A stretch of DNA of 37,427 nucleotides from Firmicutes bacterium UBA5286. Lineage in GTDB: Bacteria > Bacillota > Proteinivoracia > UBA4975. The stretch spans positions 84,556-121,982 of the forward strand of contig DHSM01000004.1 in the NCBI GenBank assembly GCA_002408465.1, written 5' to 3'. Both the position numbers and the translations under genes were made by a program. Of the stretch, positions 30,178 through 37,427 are shown in pieces (the first letter of the stretch is position 1; each line of letters opens with the position of its first letter). The notes under the pieces were generated by a model. It was not told the origin of the DNA. It saw nothing but the letters and a program-made list of their open reading frames with translations, and searched no databases.

Positions 30178-30810
30178 TTATACGAAAAATGATCCCAGAA
30201 TCATAGCGCCTAATATTGCACCGCCAGTAATCGGCTTTTTCCAGAAGTAAAACAAAGCCGCGCCAATAAACGCACCTACACCTGCAGGAATACTGAACTG
30301 AATTGCGGCAATGAGAATGAGGGGACCTAGGAAACGGCCGGCACTATTGCCTGCACCCATCATAATATCAGAGCCGCTAGCGATGACACCCTGAGGCATA
30401 AACTTCCTGATTCCGATAATCAAAGCGCCAATCGCAATACCAATAATTAAGCCAGTTAATAAGGCTAAGGGAAAATTGTGGATCGGTGCGGTAAGCCCGG
30501 AAGCGAGCATTAATGCGGGAATACCGATGCCGACACCAGTCTGCAAAGAACCGCCAATATCCAAAATACCAACCAGAGGCCCCTCAAGGATTCTCGCGAG
30601 CAAGAAGCCTGCGGCAAAACCGGAAGCGGCTGCAAAATCACCGGTTGAAAGTCCTTGGTCCAGCATTTGCACTACGAAAATGTCGTTGAAAGCGCCAGTG
30701 CCATGGACCACATACATATGGGTTCCTGCAAAAATAGCGGCGCTGGCCAAGCCGACCAAAAGCGGAAAAGCAAGAGGTCGCATTAAAAAGTCCTTTAATC
30801 GATCCCTCAT
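30178..30810 (-). CDS. DUF4310 family membrane protein (EF_0832 type)
   Basis: 210 residues with about six hydrophobic segments, rich in Gly/Ala (LLARILEGPLVGILDIGGSL; IASGSDIMMGAGNSAGRFLG). The family is known only from clusters like this one and is thought to form a membrane complex with DUF4311. Follows DUF4311 by 15 bases. Transport is the likely role; substrate unknown. Confidence 0.85.
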   Translation of the reverse strand: MRDRLKDFLMRPLAFPLLVGLASAAIFAGTHMYVVHGTGAFNDIFVVQMLDQGLSTGDFAAASGFAAGFLLARILEGPLVGILDIGGSLQTGVGIGIPALMLASGLTAPIHNFPLALLTGLIIGIAIGALIIGIRKFMPQGVIASGSDIMMGAGNSAGRFLGPLILIAAIQFSIPAGVGAFIGAALFYFWKKPITGGAILGAMILGSFFV

Positions 30811-30825
30811 AGCATTTAACCTCCT

Positions 30826-31545
30826 TTAAAATAGTGCTAAAATTGTATTGTGAAACCCACGGAAATAAGCAATGAGGATGAACAGGAGGGCAACAATACT
30901 TATCATTACCCAAGTGGACTTGGTGTAACCCTGTTCTTCAATGGACTTGCCGATCAAAATCCCAAGAATTGTACCGGGAACAGCGTTACCCATTATCATT
31001 TGTGCTAATCCGCCCAATATTACTCCGGCCACACCAGTATACCTCCCAGCATCAAGGGCAGCCAGGATAAAAATTATTGGCATTACGGGATTGATCATCA
31101 TACTGGACGCAGGTCCAAGAACGTTGCCAGCCACCTCAGCGGCACTTGCAGGAACTAAAGCGGAGACGGTATTGAGGAATGTGACAACCACAGCACCCAC
31201 AGCTGCTCCTGCCAGTGCCATTTTTCCGGGGTTATACAGGGTTTCTTCAACCCGTTTGTTTTTAAACAATAACACTCCTGCCGCCCAGTTGGGAACTATT
31301 CTGTGAAAAACATCCTGGGTTATCGCCCCAGAACCAACTGCTGAGGCTGCTGCGTTAAACAGAAAACCCAGTCCAAAGCTTAAGTGGCTAATGGGGTCGC
31401 CTTTACAAGCATTAAGCTCGCCAAGGGTTCTAAACGCTCCCATTCCCTGAGTTTCTGGGGCATAAAACATACGGGCAGCCCCAGCGGCAATCGCAGCACC
31501 GCCAATTGCCCCGATAATCAACGATTTTAATAAAATGATGATCAT
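30826..31545 (-). CDS. DUF4311 domain membrane protein (EF_0833 type)
   Basis: 239 residues, about seven hydrophobic segments. Visible: AAGAARMFYAPETQGMGAF, ELNACKGDPISHLSFGLGF, and MINPVMPIIFILAALDAGRY. I chose ATG 31545, seven bases after AGGAGG, rather than the GTG at 31551. Pairs with DUF4310 as the presumed two-part membrane transporter. Confidence 0.85.
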   Translation of the reverse strand: MIIILLKSLIIGAIGGAAIAAGAARMFYAPETQGMGAFRTLGELNACKGDPISHLSFGLGFLFNAAASAVGSGAITQDVFHRIVPNWAAGVLLFKNKRVEETLYNPGKMALAGAAVGAVVVTFLNTVSALVPASAAEVAGNVLGPASSMMINPVMPIIFILAALDAGRYTGVAGVILGGLAQMIMGNAVPGTILGILIGKSIEEQGYTKSTWVMISIVALLFILIAYFRGFHNTILALF

Positions 31546-31600
31546 TGACACACCTCCTAATTTGATTAGATTTGTCTGTGGTCAAGCGCCGGATAAAACA

Positions 31601-31894
31601 TTAATCACCTCCTCCTAGGTTTGCATAGCGCACCTTGACTTCTACCTCTACCTCTAAGTCAACTTCCTTTCTCTCTCGGGGAAAGAGAATAAAGAGAAAG
31701 GTTTCACGGGTTTTAGTTTCCCGTTGACGCACAATTGATAGCGAAAGCGGCTCCATGTAAAGAATTGAACCGGGAACTTCCGAAAATGCTTTCTTCCTTA
31801 AGGTGCCAAAGGCTTTTTGCAATGCCTCTTCTGCAGTTTTTGCCTTCCCAGCAATGGTAAAGTGAAAAATTGCTTCCTTCAGGATGTTAGGCAT
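31601..31894 (-). CDS. DUF4312 family protein (EF_0831 type)
   Basis: 97 residues, soluble. N-terminal FHFTIAGKAKTAEEALQKAF and a C-terminal run of alternating charged/hydrophobic residues (KEVDLEVEVEVKVRYANLG) that looks like beta-strand. Its ATG overlaps the stop of the SFCGS gene. Function unknown; by position a cytoplasmic partner of the membrane pair. Confidence 0.85.
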   Translation of the reverse strand: MPNILKEAIFHFTIAGKAKTAEEALQKAFGTLRKKAFSEVPGSILYMEPLSLSIVRQRETKTRETFLFILFPRERKEVDLEVEVEVKVRYANLGGGD

Positions 31895-32271
31895 TATTTT
31901 TTTTCATCCTTTTTTAGGTATTTCCTATATTCTTCAACGACTCTCCTGCCCAATTCCTCGACATCCATAAAGCCAAATCCCAAGACCTGAATTCCTTTAT
32001 GGATGGCAGGTACTGCGGCTTCAATAGAGCGAAAGTGATGTTCTGCCCTATAGCCGTATTTGTTTGCAGCCGTTAGCGCACCCGCGCCGCCGCTACCACA
32101 AAAACTTATACCCAGATCAGCATTTTCTTGTTTCATTACATCCCCAAGTTTCATGTCCGCGGCAATGCCAGGGATAACTATCGCTATCCCCCCTGCCTGC
32201 TCGATGCCTTTGGCAACATTTTGGCCTTTTCCCAACCTGTGTCCAATTACTATTTTAATTTGCTTCTCCAT
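31894..32271 (-). CDS. Glycine-rich SFCGS family protein (EF_0830 type)
   Basis: 125 residues. The name-giving motif LGISFCGSGGAGALTAAN is present, after an N-terminal IVIGHRLGKGQNV. I chose ATG 32271 (MEKQIKIVIG), preceded by GGGGG at a suitable distance. The Cys in a Gly/Ser loop recalls phosphate-loop or EIIB-like proteins, and the general outline recalls RpiB/LacA. Its role in the cluster is not known. Confidence 0.87.
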   Translation of the reverse strand: MEKQIKIVIGHRLGKGQNVAKGIEQAGGIAIVIPGIAADMKLGDVMKQENADLGISFCGSGGAGALTAANKYGYRAEHHFRSIEAAVPAIHKGIQVLGFGFMDVEELGRRVVEEYRKYLKKDEKK

Positions 32272-32284
32272 CACATTTGCCCCC

Positions 32285-32638
32285 TTAATTAGTTTCTGCT
32301 GCGGCCACACTGAGATGAATAGCCACAAAAACAACTTCAGAATATGGAATTTTAAATTTAGGAAACAGCTTATTTAAGAGTTGAACAGCTAGATTGCGGT
32401 ATTTAAGGGGTACTTGATCAGTGATGCTGCTCTCAATCTCCGGAAAATCTGTACCCTGATCAAGTCTTGTTTTCAACTGTAAAATATGGTTGGCAAAAGC
32501 CAAGGCTTTATTCTCAATATTGCTAAATTCAATTCCTACACTAGAACAATACGCAAAGGCTGAACCTATTAGCGCTCTTTCTTCCTTGCTTTCTCTAGAG
32601 ATACCTAGTTTCTCAGCAATCACATTCTGATATTCCAA
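32285..32638 (-). CDS. Single PRD-domain protein (EF_0829 type)
   Basis: About 117 residues, one PTS-regulation domain with the two conserved His settings FANHILQLKTRL and VVFVAIHLSVAAAE. A likely phospho-switch controlled by HPr or EIIB. TTG at 32638 lies eight bases after GGGGGAG; the TTG at 32644 is too close to it. Follows the amidohydrolase gene in the same operon. Confidence 0.82.
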   Translation of the reverse strand: MEYQNVIAEKLGISRESKEERALIGSAFAYCSSVGIEFSNIENKALAFANHILQLKTRLDQGTDFPEIESSITDQVPLKYRNLAVQLLNKLFPKFKIPYSEVVFVAIHLSVAAAETN

Positions 32639-32651
32639 ATACAACTCCCCC

Positions 32652-33713
32652 TTATAATGGGAACACTAGTCCATCTAGTATTACGTATTTTGCTGAAAAT
32701 GCTCCTCTAAACGAAACCGCGTTGCCATCAGAATCGAAGTATTTACCAAGACGGTCAGTCCACTCTAATAAAGTAAATCCCGCCCTCGGTATGCCTAAAA
32801 TTTGTGCGGGGACAACTGAGCAACTCAACAATGCCTCGCTTTTGCTCATTCCTAAGCCAATAAATTTATTTACCGTGGTCACCAAGTCAAACACAGGACC
32901 GTTAATATTGCCCTCGTAAATATCAGTGCTAATAGTGTCAGGGTAAAATCCAGCCTGTATGGCTTGCTTGGCTACAGAAAAATTCAAGCTGGCGCTGCCG
33001 TGACCGACATCAAACAGGACTCCCCTTTCCCTGGCTGCCACGACTTGGGGACGTATACTGCCATCTTCAAGAAAGATCCCTCCTGGTTTGCCATGAAAAC
33101 AGTGGGTGACAATATCCCCTTCGCCCAGCAAATCCAACACTTCATCGAAAGCAGGAGGGCCATTGCCAACATGAACCATCAGGGGAAGCTCAGCTTTCAT
33201 TGCTGCTTCCTTAGCCAGCTCAATCCCGGCGATACCAGTGTCGACCGTAGCAGAGACACTGGCTCTAGCCTTAATGCCTTTAATGTAACGGGAATGACGC
33301 CGGGCGCACTCCACGGTTTTTGCTACCGATATGCGGCGAAGATCAGCAAGCTCACCTTTTTCACTAACCAAGCCGTCGGGACTGATATTCAAAAAAGCAT
33401 AGACATTAGTAACAGAAGGGTGAACCGACTCAGCAAGAAATCTTTCAAAGTTCTGCCAGCCGCTGCTTCCAGCATCAACTACTGCACTTACACCTGTTGA
33501 TACTCCTACAGTATCTGCTGACGACCCAATCGCGGCGCAACCCGGAAAGACATGAGTATGGATATCGACTAAACCTGGCACTGCCCATAAATTTTCGGTG
33601 CCTATCAGTTTATCTTGCTGGTCAGATTGAATAAACACAGAGATTGTATTATCTTTCTGACCCGATATGGCTACAAATTCCTGCACCTGCAACTGCTTTT
33701 CGATTAAACTCAT
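32652..33713 (-). CDS. Amidohydrolase/deacetylase family metallohydrolase (EF_0837 type)
   Basis: 353 residues. Metal ligands of the amidohydrolase superfamily are all visible: HTH in GLVDIHTHVFPG, Lys in YIKGIKARAS, His in LMVHVGNGPP and VTHCFHGKPGG, and Asp in ISTDIYEGN. Known relatives are annotated as amidohydrolases/deacetylases of unproven substrate. GGAGGAATGACAA precedes the ATG at 33713. In this operon an N-acyl or lactam/cyclic substrate would be opened before the PLP enzyme; that order is inference. Confidence 0.88.
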   Translation of the reverse strand: MSLIEKQLQVQEFVAISGQKDNTISVFIQSDQQDKLIGTENLWAVPGLVDIHTHVFPGCAAIGSSADTVGVSTGVSAVVDAGSSGWQNFERFLAESVHPSVTNVYAFLNISPDGLVSEKGELADLRRISVAKTVECARRHSRYIKGIKARASVSATVDTGIAGIELAKEAAMKAELPLMVHVGNGPPAFDEVLDLLGEGDIVTHCFHGKPGGIFLEDGSIRPQVVAARERGVLFDVGHGSASLNFSVAKQAIQAGFYPDTISTDIYEGNINGPVFDLVTTVNKFIGLGMSKSEALLSCSVVPAQILGIPRAGFTLLEWTDRLGKYFDSDGNAVSFRGAFSAKYVILDGLVFPL

Positions 33714-33716
33714 TTG

Positions 33717-35564
33717 TCATTCCTCCAATTCAAAATATCGCAATACAGGCGGCACTTCGTGTTCACTCCAGGGTAAATTCCACTCATCAAAAGACCTTTG
33801 CAGGATTTTTTTTGCTGCTTCCCATTGAGGTTTTAGTTTTTCCTGCTCAAGTTCGGGTTCCTGCCAAAAACACCCTTGTTGCAACCGTTTAGCAGTATAC
33901 AGGAAATGAATCTTTAAACCGTTTTTAGCATCAGGGTCTAAGTGTAAAGCATGAACTTGCTCCAACTCCCTGATCATATCTTCCAAGCCCAACAAATCCT
34001 CAGGCGGAGGGGCTGTGCTTAGTCCTAAACATATTTCCAAATCCGACAACAATTTAAGTTTATCGATTATAATACAATGACGTCTAATCGCCCCCATTAT
34101 ACTGTCAAAAGCTATATGGCTATTAAGAGAAGATTGATTATCGTAGATAGCTCTTTCTAGTTTAGCAATCTCATCTCCAGTTAAAAGCGGAGATACTTGA
34201 ACAACTGGAATCGACAAATGCAAAGGCACTGTTGAGATTATTAATTGAGTTTCTGCGGGAAAATTCCTTTCCAAAGCTGATGCCACTGCCGTTACCTCGA
34301 TATTAGGAAATCTGCGGGTAACGCGCTCCGAGAGCAAGCGCGCAGAACCAAGCCCAGTGCTGCAAATCACAACTGCTTTAATAGTGTTGGGTTTTTTAAG
34401 CCGTTCCAGAGCTGCAGCCAAATGCATTACTAAAAAACCTAATTCATCTTCGTTTAAGGACTCTGTCTCCGCCAGTTGCTGGCAGGCTACTCTGGCAGAC
34501 TGAAAAATATCAGTAAATTCGGTTTGCAATCTATTTAACAGAGGATTCTTCGCAGGCAATTTGAAATTTTTCCTCTTTAAGGCTGGACGCAGATGCATAG
34601 CAAGATCGTCTAAGAGTTTTGAATCAGAGCTAAGCCCGGTAATTCCATAATCCAGCTCAAAATAGTGAACAAAAGAAAATACGGTTTTGCGGAGCTCAAC
34701 ATCAGCTAAGAGTCCCGATCTCTCCCGCACTTTGCTGCCCAATAAGTGGACGGCGATATGCCCTTGCTCCGCCTCAGGAAACTCAATGCCCGTTTTTTGA
34801 TGTAAAAGCTGGGCAATATTGCAAGCGACGTGATATTCAGGATAGCGGGCAATATTATTCAGCAAATCCTGGTCAATAATAATCCTGTTACCAGCTCGCA
34901 CCCTCTGCAAAGCGATTAACAGGTGTATATATAAAGCCAGATAACTGCTGTCAGTAAGTTTATAGCCTAAAGCAGTCTGACAATATTCAAGAGACTGGTT
35001 AACCGCTGCCGACTCCTCAGTGGGCAAATCGGTGAACCAGCGTCGACCCAAATCATCTACATTCTCCGATAAGCTGGTAAGCAACTCGACTAGTTTTTCT
35101 CTCTTTTTAACTTCAGACCCAGTAATCTCCAGCTTCCCTCTTGCCCGATTCAATGATAAATGGCCATCAAGCTCAGATTCGATTTGTTTTAAATCCCGAT
35201 ATACTGTGCCAAGACTTACCTCGAATTTATCAGCAAGATACTCAGGGGTTTTTCCCTTCTCCACAAGTAAGGAATAGATTATGCGCTTTTTCCGCTCTTC
35301 AGGAGCCACCGGCGCTTGATAGGGGCTTAGCCCCGCCAGTTTTTCCCTCAATGCTTGCTTATCGTCTATTTCAAGGAACATCCCCTTGCCAGGAATGCTT
35401 ATTAAATTAAACCCCAACTCTGCCTGAAGTTCATTAAGTGTTTTTAGATCATACCTTATAGACCGAAGACTAACATTTAACGCGCGGGCCAACTCTTTGG
35501 CACTGATAGCCTCGGTCCTGTCCAATAGCATTAAGATAATTTTCCGGTTCCTCGGCGTTAGCAA
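33717..35564 (-). CDS. BglG/PRD-type transcriptional activator with EIIB domain
   Basis: About 615 residues. Order: HTH (1-60, ALNVSLRSIRYDL), second HTH (85-145, FEVSLGTVYRDLK), PRD1 with YIHLLIALQR and EQGHIAVHLLG, PRD2 with DDLAMHLRPALK and LVMHLAAALER, EIIB-like domain near 400-490 with VICSTGLGSARLL (Cys at the phospho site), and a C-terminal PRD-like segment (DAKNGLKIHFLYTAKRL). No EIIA domain. Start TTG 35564, eight bases after GAGGG; GTG 35573 is an alternative. First gene of the operon, so it probably activates it in response to PTS phosphorylation. Confidence 0.88.
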   Translation of the reverse strand: MLTPRNRKIILMLLDRTEAISAKELARALNVSLRSIRYDLKTLNELQAELGFNLISIPGKGMFLEIDDKQALREKLAGLSPYQAPVAPEERKKRIIYSLLVEKGKTPEYLADKFEVSLGTVYRDLKQIESELDGHLSLNRARGKLEITGSEVKKREKLVELLTSLSENVDDLGRRWFTDLPTEESAAVNQSLEYCQTALGYKLTDSSYLALYIHLLIALQRVRAGNRIIIDQDLLNNIARYPEYHVACNIAQLLHQKTGIEFPEAEQGHIAVHLLGSKVRERSGLLADVELRKTVFSFVHYFELDYGITGLSSDSKLLDDLAMHLRPALKRKNFKLPAKNPLLNRLQTEFTDIFQSARVACQQLAETESLNEDELGFLVMHLAAALERLKKPNTIKAVVICSTGLGSARLLSERVTRRFPNIEVTAVASALERNFPAETQLIISTVPLHLSIPVVQVSPLLTGDEIAKLERAIYDNQSSLNSHIAFDSIMGAIRRHCIIIDKLKLLSDLEICLGLSTAPPPEDLLGLEDMIRELEQVHALHLDPDAKNGLKIHFLYTAKRLQQGCFWQEPELEQEKLKPQWEAAKKILQRSFDEWNLPWSEHEVPPVLRYFELEE

Positions 35565-35585
35565 ACACTCCACCCTCTTTCAAGA

Positions 35586-35700
35586 TTGCACCATCTTAGA
35601 CCTGCAACCATAAGAGAATTCTTATAGTAAGGACTTCGTCGTAGCCTATGATATTCCTGCTCAAAAAGAGTTCAAAGTTTTTCCGAACTCGATGGTGCAA
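35586..35700. promoter_or_regulatory. Upstream region of the PRD operon, flanked by a 10-bp inverted repeat
   Basis: TTGCACCATC (35586-35595) is the exact inverse of GATGGTGCAA (35691-35700). Between them, on the minus strand, are GAGTTC...GAACTC followed by CTTTTTG (terminator-like) and AT-rich TACTATAAG. It may hold the operon promoter, a conditional terminator, or the binding site of the PRD activator. Confidence 0.4.
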
Positions 35701-35703
35701 AAT

Positions 35704-35729
35704 AAAAAAACGTAACTCTTTTGGTTACG
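35704..35729 (-). terminator. Terminator of the higBA-like locus
   Basis: On the minus strand CGTAAC pairs with GTTACG (35711-35716 and 35724-35729), followed by TTTTTTTATTTT. It starts 41 bases past the antitoxin stop. Confidence 0.85.
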
Positions 35730-35769
35730 CTTAAGTTTACGTCCCTGGTGGCATGTGCTGGACATGTAT

Positions 35770-36849
35770 CTATTGTCTCACCCAGTCAAATCTCCGTTTT
35801 AACTCTGTTAGTTCTGAGTAATGAATATGTCCATCACGCTGCAGACGACCGATTATAATACAGGGATCTAACCCCTGCTCCTCTGCAAAGTTTTTAACAG
35901 CATCAATGGAAAATACCTGAGTTTCAGCCACAAATTTAGAATAATCTTTTTGCGGAAGCAATAATTCAGCCGCCAATCTATCCGCTTCCTGCTCTATTTG
36001 ATTTTTATTGCTTTGGCTATTGATGTAAATAGGTTTTTTATTATGATTGAGAACATGTGCTATCTCATGAAAGAAGCTGAACCAAAAAATATCTGCATAT
36101 TTATATCGGAGAGAAAGTAAGATCATAACCTTATCTGAACTTAACCATTCCGTTGCCCCGTGAGCATAAGTCCCATCTAAATGAGGAGCAAATACTAATG
36201 CAATCCCGCATTGGCTACAACGCTCCTTTAATTTTGGTTCAAATTTTTTAGGCAGCAAAGTAGTCAAATTCCTAAAAAAAGGTATAGAGTCACATAATAA
36301 TTTTCTTGAGAATGGCTCAGTCTTAATCTCCCTGGAAGAGACTTTTCCCCACTGAAGCCAGGCCGCAAGCGCGAAAGGAATAGCGTTGTCTTCCTGTGCA
36401 ACTCGAAATGCAGCGGAGTAGACTTCAGGAATCAACTGCAGAGAGGGTATTTCAAAATATTTCCTTAGGTTCGTAATACGTTCGGCTGCCTTTCTAGTAA
36501 CGGGAATCCACCCTAATTGAGCCATTTGATTATAGGGAATTGCTCTTGCAATATTAACTTCATCTTCTTTATTAGCCTGTTCCCGCAAACGGATTTTTGT
36601 TTCCTGAAAAATTGCTTCTAAATTAAGCCAATAAGAACAAGGAAGGCCAAGAATATCCTCCATTTTTACTGCTGTTTCAACTGTAATGGGCGCTTTGCCA
36701 TTGATTATTTCATTGACATGCTTAGTTGTCATTCCCAGACGTTGAGCCAGTTCTGCCTGAGTGATATATTTTTCCTCTAGCACTTCCCGGATGGTTTCAC
36801 CGGGCGGTATGGCAACTGGCGGCAAGTAACCTTTTCCCGGTCTAATCAT
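35770..36849 (-). CDS. HigA-type antitoxin fused to ImmA/IrrE metallopeptidase domain
   Basis: 359 residues. N-terminal XRE HTH of the HigA type (PPGETIREVLEEKYITQAEL; MTTKHVNEIINGKAPIT). C-terminal domain is a zinc peptidase: HEIAHVLNH at 261-269 and EQEAD at 286-290. GAGGTGG lies before ATG 36849, within the last codons of the toxin. The fused peptidase may cleave a regulator or itself. Family assignment is firm; the partner toxin is the gene upstream. Confidence 0.9.
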   Translation of the reverse strand: MIRPGKGYLPPVAIPPGETIREVLEEKYITQAELAQRLGMTTKHVNEIINGKAPITVETAVKMEDILGLPCSYWLNLEAIFQETKIRLREQANKEDEVNIARAIPYNQMAQLGWIPVTRKAAERITNLRKYFEIPSLQLIPEVYSAAFRVAQEDNAIPFALAAWLQWGKVSSREIKTEPFSRKLLCDSIPFFRNLTTLLPKKFEPKLKERCSQCGIALVFAPHLDGTYAHGATEWLSSDKVMILLSLRYKYADIFWFSFFHEIAHVLNHNKKPIYINSQSNKNQIEQEADRLAAELLLPQKDYSKFVAETQVFSIDAVKNFAEEQGLDPCIIIGRLQRDGHIHYSELTELKRRFDWVRQ

Positions 36850-37158
36850 GATAATCCACCACCTCTATTATTTTAACCTTCGTCACCAATGTAGTATCAC
36901 TCCACTCGTCATAATCAGGAAAAAAATCAGTCGCCAGCCTTGCGCCAAATCAATAGCAAACTGCCCCTTCCTATCTCCAGTAAGTGGGTGGCAGTTCCCC
37001 CTTTTCGAAGCAATCAACATTGCTAGGGTTTGAAAAGCCAGGATGTCAGTAATTCGCTTAACAATAGCCTCGGCATTTTCCGGTCCCCATTTACGCGTCG
37101 AAAGCCGAAAATCTTCACATTCTCCCTGTAATTTGCTACTCCGAAAAGAAACATCCAC
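36842..37158 (-). CDS. HigB-type (RelE-superfamily) toxin, C-terminus in the -1 frame
   Basis: The zero frame (GTG 37158, GGGGGA upstream) runs to a TGA at 36883-36885 giving 91 residues: it has GNCHPLTGDRKGQFAIDL and GWRLIF typical of HigB, then an unrelated tail. In the -1 frame from the T-run at 36920-36926 the sequence continues PDYDEWSDTTLVTKV then KIIEVVDYHD, the normal HigB C-terminus, and stops at 36842-36844, overlapping the antitoxin ATG by eight bases. The shift point reads A-TTT-TTT-C with T TTT TTC in frame, a classical -1 slippery heptamer. So either programmed frameshifting, a one-base deletion in a homopolymer, or a sequence error. The full product would be about 105 residues. 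Confidence 0.8.
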
Positions 37159-37204
37159 CAGGCAGTCCCCCGATTTTCATTTACCTGACAGGTTAATCGT
37201 TTTC

Positions 37205-37233
37205 AGTTTAACATACTTTGATTATTTTTACAA
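37205..37233 (-). promoter_or_regulatory. Promoter of the higBA-like operon
   Basis: TTGTAA (37233-37228), a 17-base spacer and TAAACT (37210-37205) on the minus strand, about 45 bases before the toxin start. Confidence 0.65.
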
Positions 37234-37408
37234 GTTGCTAAAGTACACCTTTATATAATTGTCAGCCTATAGATTCGGTTATAATAATTGGGGTCAGTAG
37301 TTACCCAGCCCTTCGGCGGGGGATTTCTTGGCAACATGCTTCGTACCAGCCTGTCGGCACTGAATTTCAGGACCTACTAGATGATCTATTCATAAACCCG
37401 ATATGAAA

Positions 37409-37427
37409 GGGGCTGTCTCAAAATAGG
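37409..37427. mobile_element. Probable insertion-sequence terminal inverted repeat (IS1182-like), cut by the window end
   Basis: The window ends in GGGGCTGTCTCAAAATAGG. GGG(G/A)CTGTCTCAAAA is the common tip of IS1182-family elements. Only about 19 bases are visible and no transposase is in view, so the family is a guess. Confidence 0.5.

Noticed and set aside
36883..37158. Treating the 91-residue toxin frame as the full natural product
   Set aside because: Its last 12 residues do not resemble HigB, whereas the -1 frame gives the family C-terminus up to the antitoxin start.

Overview
The window looks like chromosomal DNA of an anaerobic Bacillota (Clostridia-type) bacterium. The protein families, the strong AGGAGG-type ribosome binding sites with many GTG and TTG starts, HPr with a Ser46 site, a DeoR/BglG-regulated sugar phosphotransferase system, and a ferredoxin-dependent 2-oxoacid oxidoreductase coupled to an ADP-forming acyl-CoA synthetase all point that way. 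No rRNA, tRNA or CRISPR array was seen.

Left end (1-2100): an XRE regulator with a long helical C-terminus, of the RRNPP/PlcR type, is divergent from a 70-aa secreted propeptide. The propeptide carries the same 11-residue sequence twice, once after the signal peptide and once at the C-terminus. This looks like an unreported peptide quorum-sensing pair. A lone receiver-domain protein follows.

2.1-11.6 kb: a minus-strand operon porC-porD-porA-porB-acdA-acdB oxidises a 2-oxoacid to acyl-CoA and then to acid plus ATP. A divergent Lrp/AsnC regulator flanks it. A second minus-strand operon encodes a ferredoxin fused to an unknown domain, an uncharacterised Cys-containing protein and a 2-hydroxycarboxylate (citrate/malate type) transporter. 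Together they suggest import and fermentation of organic acids.

11.6-20.9 kb: a sugar-phosphate island. On the plus strand are a divergent TIM-barrel isomerase, a YjbQ-family protein, a 6-phospho-3-hexuloisomerase-like SIS protein, a ribulose-phosphate-3-epimerase-like protein and a DeoR regulator. Convergent to it are a DeoR regulator fused to a PTS EIIA domain, a fructose-type EIIBC and an HPr-enzyme I fusion. A HAD phosphatase follows. The EIIA missing from the permease is supplied by the regulator. A family of about six palindromic ~36-bp repeats separates the regulator from EIIBC.

20.9-25.1 kb: an accessory patch. It holds a two-domain P-loop/deoxycytidylate deaminase protein resembling the AvcD/dCTP-deaminase anti-phage family with a structured leader, a small zinc ribbon protein, an N-terminally truncated dUTPase, a TPR protein, two small proteins and a duplicated ~165-bp promoter/leader RNA.

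25.1-35.6 kb: general PTS enzyme I and HPr, a transposase remnant, then a minus-strand operon matching the poorly understood EF_0829-EF_0839 type cluster. In transcription order this is a PRD/EIIB activator, an amidohydrolase, a PRD protein, an SFCGS protein, DUF4312, DUF4311, DUF4310, a DgaE-like ammonia lyase, a DgaF-like aldolase and a HAD hydrolase.

Right end (35.6-37.4 kb): a higBA-type toxin-antitoxin locus whose toxin C-terminus lies in the -1 frame behind a TTTTTTC slippery site, then the probable terminal repeat of an insertion sequence at the window edge.

All calls are from reading the sequence; no database search was run.
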